Assembly (NCBI RefSeq): GCF_029193815.1
Contig: NZ_JARFVC010000010.1
Coordinates: forward strand, 1-64,000
Origin: Cytobacillus sp. S13-E01
GTDB taxonomy: Bacteria; Bacillota; Bacilli; Bacillales; Bacillaceae_L
Length of the DNA stretch: 64,000 bases
Direction of reading: 5' to 3'
The notes beneath the pieces were generated by a model that was not told where the DNA came from, did not search any database, and saw only the letters and a list, made by a program, of their open reading frames with translations. Positions 7,890-14,702 of the stretch are shown one piece after another (position 1 is the first letter of the stretch; each line of letters begins with the position of its first letter). A program made the translations under genes and the position numbers.

Positions 7890-8042
7890 TTAAAAGTATA
7901 AAAGTTTGTACCTAGTTTTCGTGTCTTGCTCCGGGCGCAATCGACTCTATGGTATAAACCATCCGTCCGGAAGGTAAAGAACAACCTTCCAGCCGGCTAG
8001 TCTTATGCTTGTCGCCGATAGGCGGGCGCCCTGTGCCTTTCT
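7890..8042. repeat. Dispersed hairpin repeat, full length
   Basis: A copy with flank AAAAGTATAAAAGTTTGTAC, GGGCGC..GGGCGCCC outer arms and inner stem CCGTCCGGAAGGT with ACCTTCCAGCCGG. It starts after the T-run following the arsR-like gene. Confidence 0.8.
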
Positions 8043-8214
8043 ACATTCTTTTAACGCATTAACGAATAACTACATTAAAAATTTTATTCTTCTTGTATTT
8101 GAATTATAAGTCTATTTACTATATAATAAATAATGTCGAAATTAATCGGAAATTTTTTGGATTTAATTATCTTAAACGAATTACTTTAAATCTGGAGAAT
8201 ACAAGGTTATAATT

Positions 8215-8229
8215 AATTGTCAGAAATAT
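8215..8229 (+). promoter_or_regulatory. Possible CodY box upstream of amino-acid transporter
   Basis: AATTGTCAGAAATAT differs at three positions from the known CodY consensus AATTTTCWGAAAATT, and lies 37 bp before the binding-protein gene. CodY control of amino-acid uptake is usual in Bacillus, but three mismatches in AT-rich DNA is weak evidence. Confidence 0.35.
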
Positions 8230-8265
8230 TAGAATTAATAATAAGAAACATTAGGGGGAATATCT

Positions 8266-9075
8266 TTGAAAAAACTATTGACATTATTTTTATTTTTAGC
8301 CATGTTAATTATCACAGCGTGTGGAACTAGTGATCAAACTGATGACCAAACTGGTGATACTACAGAAAAGAAAACATTAAAGGTTGTAACAGACGCTGCT
8401 TATGCACCATTTGAATATTTGGACAAAGGTGAATTAGTTGGATTTGATGTTGATTTTATTGAAGCAGTTGCTAAAGAGGCGGGATATGAAATTAATATCG
8501 TGAATGTCGGCTGGGATCCAGTATTTGTAGAAGTCGAAGATGAAATCGCTGATTTTGGTATTTCAGCTATTACAATCAATGATGATCGTAAACAAACATA
8601 TGATTTTTCAGTACCGTATTTCCTTTCAACAAACAAAATTTTAGTACCGGAAAACAGTGATATTAAGAGTGCTGCAGACCTTGAAGGTAAAATAGTTGCA
8701 GTACAGAATGGTACGACAGGTGCAGACGCAATAGAGTCTCTATTTGGGACAAATAACAGTAACATAAAAAAATTCGAGAATAATAACCTCGCAATTATGG
8801 AATTACTAGCTGGTGGAGCTGATGCAGTAGTAGCTGACAATACTGTTATTGAGGAATATGTAAAAAACAACCCTAGCGAAAAATTAATAGTAGTTGAAGA
8901 TACAGGTAGTTTTGAAGCAGAATACTATGGATTAATGTTTCCAAAGGGCAGCGAATTAAAAGCTGAATTTGATGAAGCTATAAACAAAGTATTTGAAAAT
9001 GGTAAATATGCAGAAATTTATAACGATTGGTTTGGCTCAGACCCAGACATAGATAACTTAAAAAGTCAACAATAA
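8266..9075 (+). CDS. Polar amino-acid ABC transporter, substrate-binding lipoprotein
   Basis: A 269-residue solute-binding protein of family 3 (SBP_bac_3). A lipoprotein signal with lipobox ITAC puts the lipidated Cys at residue 19, followed by an acidic Thr/Asp-rich linker. The domain begins TLKVVTDAAYAPFEYLDKGELVGFDVDF, where the ligand-binding signature is clear. It delivers its ligand to the permease and ATPase encoded downstream. The start is TTG 8266 behind TAGGGGGA. Family members bind glutamine, cystine, arginine or histidine; I cannot pick the ligand. It is separated from the permease by a repeat element and a terminator-like hairpin, unlike typical tight operons. Confidence 0.9.
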   Translation: MKKLLTLFLFLAMLIITACGTSDQTDDQTGDTTEKKTLKVVTDAAYAPFEYLDKGELVGFDVDFIEAVAKEAGYEINIVNVGWDPVFVEVEDEIADFGISAITINDDRKQTYDFSVPYFLSTNKILVPENSDIKSAADLEGKIVAVQNGTTGADAIESLFGTNNSNIKKFENNNLAIMELLAGGADAVVADNTVIEEYVKNNPSEKLIVVEDTGSFEAEYYGLMFPKGSELKAEFDEAINKVFENGKYAEIYNDWFGSDPDIDNLKSQQ

Positions 9076-9290
9076 AGGAAACTTCCCTCAGTTGGGGTTT
9101 TCTTTCATCCCCACTTTAGCGTTAGTTGAACTTATAACGCCAGGGGCGCGCACGTCTTTTGCGCTACGCCTTACTTGCACAACGTGATCATCGTCGGGTG
9201 TTTACGGGCAGTAAGATTCCCACTGAAACTTCTTCGAATTCTCTAAGTTTTAAAAGTGGGTTCTTACTGCCCGTTAATGCGGGATAAATT
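9076..9290. repeat. Second dispersed repeat family, full copy
   Basis: It matches 46578-46775 in order: GGAAACTTCCCTCAG..GGGG, CATCCCCACT, AGTTGAACTTATAACGCCAGG, a GC-rich middle, then AACTTCTTCGAATTCTCTAAG and a tail. Internal hairpins include GGGCAGTAAGATTCCCAC pairing with GTGGGTTCTTACTGCCC. It lies inside the transporter locus, between binding protein and permease. Confidence 0.7.
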
Positions 9291-9294
9291 TATA

Positions 9295-9332
9295 AAATTG
9301 CGTAACATTATAGTGTATGTTACGCAATTTTT
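9295..9332 (+). terminator. Terminator-like hairpin between binding protein and permease
   Basis: AAATTGCGTAACAT (9295-9308) and ATGTTACGCAATTT (9317-9330) form a perfect 14-bp stem with an 8-nt loop, followed by TT. It would reduce read-through into the permease, giving excess binding protein, or it marks the end of one transcript. Confidence 0.65.
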
Positions 9333-9407
9333 AACTTAAAAAGTTAAACTAAAAATAGGCTTCAACATAATGGGCATCTATGATCATAAAGGAGAGGGAA
9401 AGAGAGT

Positions 9408-10064
9408 ATGGATTTTCGCTTTGACTTAATATATGAATATGGGCCTTTCTTTCTGAAAGGAACACTCTTAACAATTGGATTATCGCTTGCAGGAATTTTG
9501 ATTGGTACTTTACTAGGACTGGCAATTGGCTTAGGCAAAATGGTTAAGAATAAACTGGTTGCATTTCCATTTGTAGCGTATATTACATTTTTTCGTGGAA
9601 CGCCATTTATCGTACAGATATTATTAATTCATTTTGGTCTCGTTCCTGCAATTATAGGACAAACAAATGCAATTGCCGCTGCTATTATAGCCCTTTCCTT
9701 GAATGCAGCAGCATATATTGCAGAAATATTTAGAGCTGGGATACTCTCGATAGATAAGGGACAGATGGAGGCTGCTCGTTCATTAGGAATGAACCACCTC
9801 CAGGCAATGAGATATATTATTTTACCACAAGCAACAAAACGAATGATCCCACCACTTGGAAATGAATTTATTGTCCTAATAAAGGAATCTTCACTTGCCG
9901 CCTTTATTGCTGCTCCAGAATTAATGTATTGGGGAAGAGCGATGCAAGGTCAATATTATAAGGTGTGGGAGCCCTATTTAACAGCAGCCCTCCTTTACTT
10001 AGTATTAACTCTAACTTTAAGCTTTTTCCTAAATCGTCTTGAGAGAAGGTTGGCAACAGAATGA
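9408..10064 (+). CDS. Polar amino-acid ABC transporter permease
   Basis: A 218-residue HisM/GlnP-type inner-membrane permease with about five transmembrane segments. The EAA loop that docks the ATPase is [22 protein letters not shown] (about residues 125-146). The conserved [19 protein letters not shown] segment precedes it. The start ATG 9408 has AAAGGAGAGGG upstream. The next gene overlaps by 4 nt (ATGA), so the two are translationally coupled. Confidence 0.93.
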   Translation: MDFRFDLIYEYGPFFLKGTLLTIGLSLAGILIGTLLGLAIGLGKMVKNKLVAFPFVAYITFFRGTPFIVQILLIHFGLVPAIIGQTNAIAAAIIALSLNAAAYIAEIFRAGILSIDKGQMEAARSLGMNHLQAMRYIILPQATKRMIPPLGNEFIVLIKESSLAAFIAAPELMYWGRAMQGQYYKVWEPYLTAALLYLVLTLTLSFFLNRLERRLATE

Positions 10065-10783
10065 TTACTGTCGAGAACTTAAAGAAAACGTTTGGTGAAA
10101 ACGAAGTATTAAAGGATATTAATGTGACAATAAAACCTCAAGAAGTAGTTGTTGTTATAGGTCCATCAGGTTCAGGGAAGTCAACCTTTTTAAGGTGCTT
10201 AAATCTGTTGGAGTCAATTACGGATGGAAAGGTGTATATTGAAGGAATTGATATCACAGATAAAAAGACAGATATTAATAAAATTCGGACAGATGTAGGA
10301 ATGGTTTTTCAGCAATTTAATTTATTTCCACATAAAACTGTCATTGAAAATATAATGTTATCCCCGATGAAAGTAAAAAAGCTAAGGGAAGATGAAGCTA
10401 GAAAACTAGGATTAGAACTACTTCGTAAAGTTGGTTTAGCAGAAAAGGCGGACGCGTATCCAGATTCACTTTCAGGGGGACAAAAACAACGTGTAGCTAT
10501 TGCGCGCGCTTTAGCAATGGAGCCTAAAATTATGCTATTTGATGAACCTACCTCTGCACTAGACCCTGAAATGGTTGGAGAGGTTCTTGAAGTAATGAAG
10601 CAATTAGCCAAAGATGGTATGACCATGGTTGTAGTTACACATGAAATGGGCTTTGCTCGTGAAGTAGGAGACAGGGTAATATTCATGGATGGCGGCTATA
10701 TTGTTGAAGAGAATGAACCTAAAGAATTATTTGAAAATACACAGCATGAACGAACAAAATCCTTTTTAAGTAAAGTGCTTTAA
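10061..10783 (+). CDS. Polar amino-acid ABC transporter ATP-binding protein
   Basis: A 240-residue ABC ATPase of the GlnQ/HisP type. Walker A is GPSGSGKST (about residues 33-41), the Q-loop lies in [11 protein letters not shown], the signature is [15 protein letters not shown] (about 135-149), Walker B is [12 protein letters not shown] and the switch His is in [10 protein letters not shown]. It powers uptake through the permease encoded just upstream. The pair belongs with the binding lipoprotein at 8266. A terminator follows. Confidence 0.95.
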   Translation: MITVENLKKTFGENEVLKDINVTIKPQEVVVVIGPSGSGKSTFLRCLNLLESITDGKVYIEGIDITDKKTDINKIRTDVGMVFQQFNLFPHKTVIENIMLSPMKVKKLREDEARKLGLELLRKVGLAEKADAYPDSLSGGQKQRVAIARALAMEPKIMLFDEPTSALDPEMVGEVLEVMKQLAKDGMTMVVVTHEMGFAREVGDRVIFMDGGYIVEENEPKELFENTQHERTKSFLSKVL

Positions 10784-10820
10784 GGTACTATACCCGAATT
10801 TAATAGATAATTAGATAGTA

Positions 10821-10853
10821 AAGATGCTTGAGTGTACAGGCATCTTTTTTTCT
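10821..10853 (+). terminator. Intrinsic terminator of the amino-acid transporter
   Basis: AAGATGC and GCATCTTT flank an unpaired loop and are followed by a run of T's. The hairpin repeat starts in the T-run. Confidence 0.7.
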
Positions 10854-11018
10854 TAAAAGATAAGAAAGTATAAAAATTTGTACCAAGTTTTAGTGTCTAG
10901 CTCCGGGCGCCATCGACTCGAGGTCATAAGCCAATCCGTCCGGAAGGTAAAGAACAACCTTCCAGCCGGCTTGTCTTATGCTTGTCGCCGATAGGCGGGC
11001 GCCCTGCGCTTTTCTTAT
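10851..11018. repeat. Dispersed hairpin repeat, full length
   Basis: A full copy with flank AAAAGATAAGAAAGTATAAA, outer arms GGGCGCCATCG and CGATAGGCGGGCGCCC, and inner stem CCGTCCGGAAGGT/ACCTTCCAGCCGG. It uses the CTCGAGGTCATAAGCC sequence variant rather than CTCTATGGTATAAGCC. Confidence 0.85.
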
Positions 11019-11116
11019 ATATCCAAATGTTAGATTTGTATATATAAGAATCTATTGGTTCAAATACAATTATTGTATATGATAAAGGTAATGGTACTTT
11101 TAGTAGGAGTGATTAG

Positions 11117-11536
11117 ATGTTTAATAAAATATTACTAGCCTCTGATGGGTCAAAAAATGCACTACGTGCAGCAGAAAAAGCAGCGTTTATTGCAAAAGTG
11201 CAAACAGAAGCGATGGTTACAATCCTATATGTTGTTGATAGTTCGACATCTAAAGCAGATGTATTATCAGAAGGTAGCATTGAAGCAATTAGAGAAAATC
11301 GATACAAAAAACTTTGGTCAACTGAAGAGATTTTTAAGAAGAACAATAGTAAGTATGAAGTTAAGATTGTCAAAGGGGAACCTGGCCCGACGATCGTTCA
11401 ACATGCTAACGAAAATAAATATAACCTCGTGATAATAGGTAGTAGAGGACTGGGACGCTTGCAAGTAATGATACTGGGTAGTGTTAGTCATAAAGTGGCA
11501 AAACGGGTAGATTGTCCAGTCATGATTGATAAATAA
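11117..11536 (+). CDS. Universal stress protein, UspA family
   Basis: A 139-residue single-domain Usp. It begins MFNKILLASDGSKNALRAAEKA (family N-terminus with Asp9) and carries the ATP-binding pattern GSRGLGRLQVMILGSVS (G-x2-G-x9-G-S) near residues 110-126. It is a small cytoplasmic nucleotide-binding protein linked to stress tolerance; no specific partner is known. The start ATG 11117 lies behind a weak AGGAGTGA. The crcB pair follows immediately, so it probably shares their transcript. Confidence 0.9.
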   Translation: MFNKILLASDGSKNALRAAEKAAFIAKVQTEAMVTILYVVDSSTSKADVLSEGSIEAIRENRYKKLWSTEEIFKKNNSKYEVKIVKGEPGPTIVQHANENKYNLVIIGSRGLGRLQVMILGSVSHKVAKRVDCPVMIDK

Positions 11537-11537
11537 A

Positions 11538-11936
11538 ATGAACTTTAAAATAGTGACTTTACTTCTTATTGGTGGTTTTTTTGGTTCTATTACTAGATTT
11601 AGTTTAGGGGAATGGCTAATAACTGAAAATGGATTTCCAGCAGGTACCCTTTTCGTAAATATCGCAGGCTGTTTATTTTTGGGGTGGTTTTTACCGTTTG
11701 CAAATGGAAGCTTCAAACGTAAATCTACCTTGGTACCATTGATCGGAACAGGTTTTACTGGATCGTTTACGACCTTTTCAACCTTTTCAGTAGAAACGTT
11801 GTTTATGTTAGCTGAAAATCACTATTTATTTGCTATTACCAATATTGCTTTAAATGTAGGATTGGGTCTAGTTGCGTCTCTGATTGGTTTTAAGCTAGCT
11901 TTGAAGCAAATAAGTGAAAAAGGTGAGGATGTATGA
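11538..11936 (+). CDS. crcB: Fluoride channel/exporter subunit CrcB (first)
   Basis: A 132-residue membrane protein with four hydrophobic segments. It carries the Fluc/CrcB signatures GGFFGSITRFSLGEW, GTLFVNIAGCLFLGW and GTGFTGSFTTFSTFSVE (the central Gly-containing loop with the TTFSTF break). It exports F- passively. ATG 11538 immediately follows the usp stop (11534-11536). TTG 11526 is possible but overlaps usp. The second crcB overlaps its end, so the two subunits probably form a heterodimer. No fluoride riboswitch was recognised upstream. Confidence 0.9.
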   Translation: MNFKIVTLLLIGGFFGSITRFSLGEWLITENGFPAGTLFVNIAGCLFLGWFLPFANGSFKRKSTLVPLIGTGFTGSFTTFSTFSVETLFMLAENHYLFAITNIALNVGLGLVASLIGFKLALKQISEKGEDV

Positions 11937-12298
11937 TAGCACTTATTGGTATTGGCGGAAGCCTTGGGGCTATTGCTCGCTTTTATATAGGACTAGTTGT
12001 AAATCAAAATTATCAAGGGAAATTCCCTTTAGGTACATTTACAATAAACCTGATTGGATCCTTTTTGCTAGGCCTACTAGCAGGAAATTATTTATCAAAC
12101 CAACTTTCAGAATGGGCATGGTATTTATTTGGTATTGGGTTTATGGGTGCATTTACAACATTTTCAACTTTTGGTTATGAAACAATTATGCTTCTTAATG
12201 CAGGATTTAAAAAGAAAGCGATTCTATATGTAAGTTTGTCAATTTTATTAGGGTTACTTGCAGCATATATAGGTTTTTCAATAAATTTTTTAGTGTGA
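11933..12298 (+). CDS. crcB: Fluoride channel/exporter subunit CrcB (second)
   Basis: A 121-residue paralogue of the preceding gene with the same four-helix plan. Signatures are GGSLGAIARFYIGL, GTFTINLIGSFLLGLLAG (the conserved pore Asn) and GIGFMGAFTTFSTFGYET. The start ATG 11933 overlaps the TGA of the first crcB, with AAAGGTGAGGAT as ribosome site. Adjacent crcB pairs are common in Firmicutes, where the two proteins act as one channel. Confidence 0.92.
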   Translation: MIALIGIGGSLGAIARFYIGLVVNQNYQGKFPLGTFTINLIGSFLLGLLAGNYLSNQLSEWAWYLFGIGFMGAFTTFSTFGYETIMLLNAGFKKKAILYVSLSILLGLLAAYIGFSINFLV

Positions 12299-12534
12299 TA
12301 CCAATTAGGAGTTAATAAATTTTGCTAGATGATAATTACATAGATAATCTGTTTTTTGTACAAAATAAAACAAAACGATTGTGTTTGGAGGGAAAAAAGG
12401 TGAATCGTATAGACAGAGAAACACCACATAACGTATAAGAAGGAATAATAGGATACTTTTCCAATATCGTACTAGCTTACAAGGACTAGCATATATTATT
12501 ACTAACAAATCTTTTTTGGAAGGTTCGATTCATA
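12299..12534 (+). other. Intergenic stretch with a possible 12-codon ORF
   Basis: There is no long gene here. GGAGGG at 12388-12393 precedes GTG 12400, which opens a 12-codon frame (MNRIDRETPHNV) stopping at TAA 12436-12438. The ribosome site is good, but nothing else supports expression. Confidence 0.25.
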
Positions 12535-12780
12535 ATGGAGAATGTCTTTTTGAAGCTATTCGTTATCTTTATCGCCATTAACTTAAAGGTAGTTGGGGTA
12601 ATTCAAATCATCTTCCAGCTCAATACATATAATTTCCATAGTCAACAATTTAACATTCAAGAATTTTTCATAATGCTCACACATGGATTTCCTCTTTATC
12701 TATTTTTATTTGGGTTGGTATTAATCGTATTTGTGTATTATTTTCCAAATCCGCGACAAAAGAAGAACTTATATAAGTAG
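12535..12780 (+). CDS. Small hypothetical membrane protein, 81 aa
   Basis: The predicted protein has two hydrophobic segments (about residues 6-27 and 51-71), separated by a polar Gln/Asn-rich loop, and a basic C-terminus (NPRQKKNLYK), a plausible two-helix membrane protein. The start ATG 12535 has GGAAGG upstream. It is not recognised as a known family. It sits between crcB and a repeat with no obvious operon partner. It could be a chance open frame, but the basic cytoplasmic tail and ribosome site favour a real gene. Confidence 0.5.
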   Translation: MENVFLKLFVIFIAINLKVVGVIQIIFQLNTYNFHSQQFNIQEFFIMLTHGFPLYLFLFGLVLIVFVYYFPNPRQKKNLYK

Positions 12781-12800
12781 CACCAAAGTGGTAGTTTGTT

Positions 12801-12967
12801 TAAAGATAAGAAAGTATAAAAGTTTGTACCTAGTTTTAGTGTCTAGCTCCGGGAGCCATCGGACCTGAGGTCATAATTCAATCCCTTCCCGAAGGCAAAA
12901 AACGCATTCAGTCAGGGCTTGTCATATGCTTGTCGCCGATAGGCGGGCGCGACTTTCGCTTTTCTTA
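12801..12967. repeat. Dispersed hairpin repeat, diverged copy
   Basis: A full-length but diverged copy (GGGAGCCATCGGACC, inner CCCTTCCCGAAGGC with GCATTCAGTCAGGG, tail GCGCGACTTTCGCTTTTCTTA). Confidence 0.75.
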
Positions 12968-12980
12968 TGCCATGAAGTTT

Positions 12981-13055
12981 TAAACAAACGTTTGATTATT
13001 GGCGATTGGGTCAATCATATCAAGGTATTTAAAAAATAAACAGGCGTTTGTTTAT
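12981..13055. promoter_or_regulatory. Two palindromes resembling TetR-type operators
   Basis: TAAACAAACGTTTGATTA (12981-12998, core CAAACGTTTG) and ATAAACAGGCGTTTGTTTAT (13036-13055) are related inverted repeats 55 bp apart. TetR-family repressors often bind such AAACAAACGTTTGTTT sites. No TetR gene is in the window. Confidence 0.4.
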
Positions 13056-13079
13056 AGTTCAGGAAAATAGTTAAAATTT

Positions 13080-13212
13080 ATCAATTTTTTTTGATTTAAT
13101 AATATGGATATATAATAATCTTAGATCAAGAAAAATTGATTAAATGAAAAATAAATAGCTTCATACATCCATATCATCTATATTTTTACTTTATAAATCA
13201 ATTTTTTTTGAT
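13080..13212. promoter_or_regulatory. Three ArsR-type operators ATCAA-N6-TTGAT
   Basis: Sites are at 13080-13095 (N6 = TTTTTT), 13125-13140 (GAAAAA) and 13197-13212 (TTTTTT). All have exactly the ATCAA-N6-TTGAT form found upstream of the ArsR-family gene at 7517. The last one ends 30 bp before the first small gene. Multiple sites suggest tight, possibly cooperative repression. Confidence 0.7.
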
Positions 13213-13242
13213 TTAATAACTAACAAATAGGGAGTTGTCTAA

Positions 13243-13449
13243 ATGTTATATTATCAGGCGGAAATAATGTCAAAGCAAAAACAAGCAGAGATTGAATTAA
13301 AAGCAAATGAAGCTTGGAAGTTTACTAATATGAAAGAGGTTAACGGATCATATTTTAAAGAAGGGTTGTTAAAAATTATCAGAATGTCCAGTTTACCTAA
13401 GAAAGCACAAACAACCACGAAATGCTTTAGTTGCTGCCAATCTTACTAG
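13243..13449 (+). CDS. Small protein with C-terminal CFSCC motif, 68 aa, unknown
   Basis: A 68-residue hydrophilic protein. The first two thirds are Lys/Glu-rich and probably helical (MSKQKQAEIELKANEAWKF). The last residues are TTKCFSCCQSY with three cysteines. ATG 13243 has GGGAG at 13230-13234; an internal ATG at 13267 is also possible. Not recognised. Its position behind three ArsR-type operators, and just before a second Cys-Cys protein, suggests a metalloid- or thiol-related role (inference). Confidence 0.6.
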   Translation: MLYYQAEIMSKQKQAEIELKANEAWKFTNMKEVNGSYFKEGLLKIIRMSSLPKKAQTTTKCFSCCQSY

Positions 13450-13484
13450 ATTTAATTATAAGCCCTTAGAGGAGGTATTTGAAT

Positions 13485-13634
13485 ATGTATACAAAGGGTT
13501 CAAACAAAGAGTGTTGTATAGTTGACATTAAAAAAACAGATTGCTGTAATGGCGAAATTAAAGAAGTTGAAGTTAGTCAATCTGCTTCGTGTTGTTCTGT
13601 AACAGAAATTGAACAAGAAAATACATGCTGCTAA
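13485..13634 (+). CDS. 49-aa protein with four Cys-Cys pairs, unknown
   Basis: ATG 13485 behind a strong GAGGAGG opens a 49-codon frame. Its product has Cys pairs at 10-11, 20-21, 36-37 and 48-49, the last being the C-terminus. These sit in a charged, hydrophilic background (KECCIVD, TDCCNGE, ASCCSVT, NTCC). Regular vicinal dithiols could bind As(III), Sb(III) or another thiophilic metal, or be a precursor for modification. It lies 35 bp after the 68-aa gene, probably in the same transcript under the ArsR-type operators. No family is recognised. Confidence 0.65.
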   Translation: MYTKGSNKECCIVDIKKTDCCNGEIKEVEVSQSASCCSVTEIEQENTCC

Positions 13635-13857
13635 TGAAGTAAACTAAATACTTTTCATTCAAAAAAAGTGCTTGGATAATAATAACTTGGGTTTCGCACC
13701 TAGCAACAATACGATTTATCCCTTATTTTAATCGGAACAAAAAACAAGAAAGTCCGCATGAACACAAGGTTTTTGGCATGATTAAGGAAAAGAATAACGC
13801 TGTCGCAAAAGAATAAACCGTTCCGTTTTGAGGTGCATAACGGAAAATTGACATTAG

Positions 13858-13890
13858 AAATGGCATATGAATCGATGTATGCCATTTCCT
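13858..13890 (+). terminator. Hairpin at the intron target site
   Basis: AAATGGCATA (13858-13867) pairs with TATGCCATTT (13878-13887), followed by CCTTTTATAT. It is a terminator-like stem immediately before the DNA that, in copy A, follows the group II intron. About 220 bp before it (13635-13857) hold no gene that I can support. Confidence 0.55.
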
Positions 13891-14427
13891 TTTATATAGG
13901 GATTTATAATACCTCTTATAGTAAAATAAAACCACTAATGACAAAATAAATTTAAAGGACAATGCTTATTGGACACTCAAAATTAAATGTCAATTGATAT
14001 GTCAATTTTATGAAATTTCTAAATACATCAGAACTCATCCTATATTTAGTACCCAGTGATAGTTAAAATAAGAGGAGATTTTCCGGTTAAACTGCGTAAT
14101 AAGGCTTGGTTCGGGGTATATAAGCGGAGGTTTTCCGCTTAAGCAATGCAAAATGATCCATTTTGACGTTTTTTGTGTAAATAGTCGGAATTCTTCCGTC
14201 TATTTAAGCTATTTTAAGTGCTATTTCGTAATTAAGAGAAATTTCTCCGCTTATTTATTAAACCATGCTGATTTCCTCATCTCTTGGTCCTTGTGGGTTC
14301 GTTCTTTATTTTTATTTATGGGTGTCAAAGAGGTGTCAAATCTGTTGTCAGATTGCACGCCTTTTTCATTGTTTAGGAATTTATAAAATTGTAAGGTTGT
14401 GTATAACTTCGTGTCTTTGTCTATCTA
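13891..14427. repeat. 0.5-kb non-coding segment, copy B
   Basis: This is the uninterrupted counterpart of 126-660, sharing the stretches from TTTATATAGGGATTTATAAT to GTCTATCTACGTC with scattered differences. No coding sequence is supported. The last part (from about 14373) is the alternative left flank of the hairpin repeat that follows. Confidence 0.7.
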
Positions 14428-14552
14428 CGTCTAGCTCCGGGCGCCATCGGACCTATGGTATAAGCTAGTCTCTTCCCGAAGGCAAAAAACGCCTTTAGTC
14501 AGGGCTCGTCTTATGCTTGTCACCGAAAGGCGGGCGCCCTGTGCTTTTCTTA
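14428..14552. repeat. Dispersed hairpin repeat, full length
   Basis: A copy with outer arms GGGCGCCATCGG and CCGAAAGGCGGGCGCCC and inner CTCTTCCCGAAGGC/GCCTTTAGTCAGGG. It sits between segment copy B and the penicillin-binding protein gene. Confidence 0.8.
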
Positions 14553-14702
14553 TTTATACCAATTTTATCACAATGTCCTTCAAAAAAATTTGCATAGTAA
14601 TTAATCTAATTTCTCTATATCCCCATAAAAGGAGTGCGTCGTTCGAATATATATATACTGTCTATATTTTGCAGCTTAGAGACTCTTTTTGGAGGATTAC
14701 GT

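Noticed and set aside
11017-11116. Fluoride riboswitch upstream of usp-crcB
   Set aside because: The conserved crcB-motif blocks could not be found by eye.
12305-12508. 67-codon minus-strand frame
   Set aside because: It overlaps AT-rich intergenic DNA and starts without a ribosome binding site.
13640-13860. Minus-strand frames with an APQNGT segment, resembling one near 810
   Set aside because: They share only about 18 bp (GTGCACCTCAAAACGGAA type) with the region at 807-824 and have no ribosome site; at most a remnant of a mobile element.
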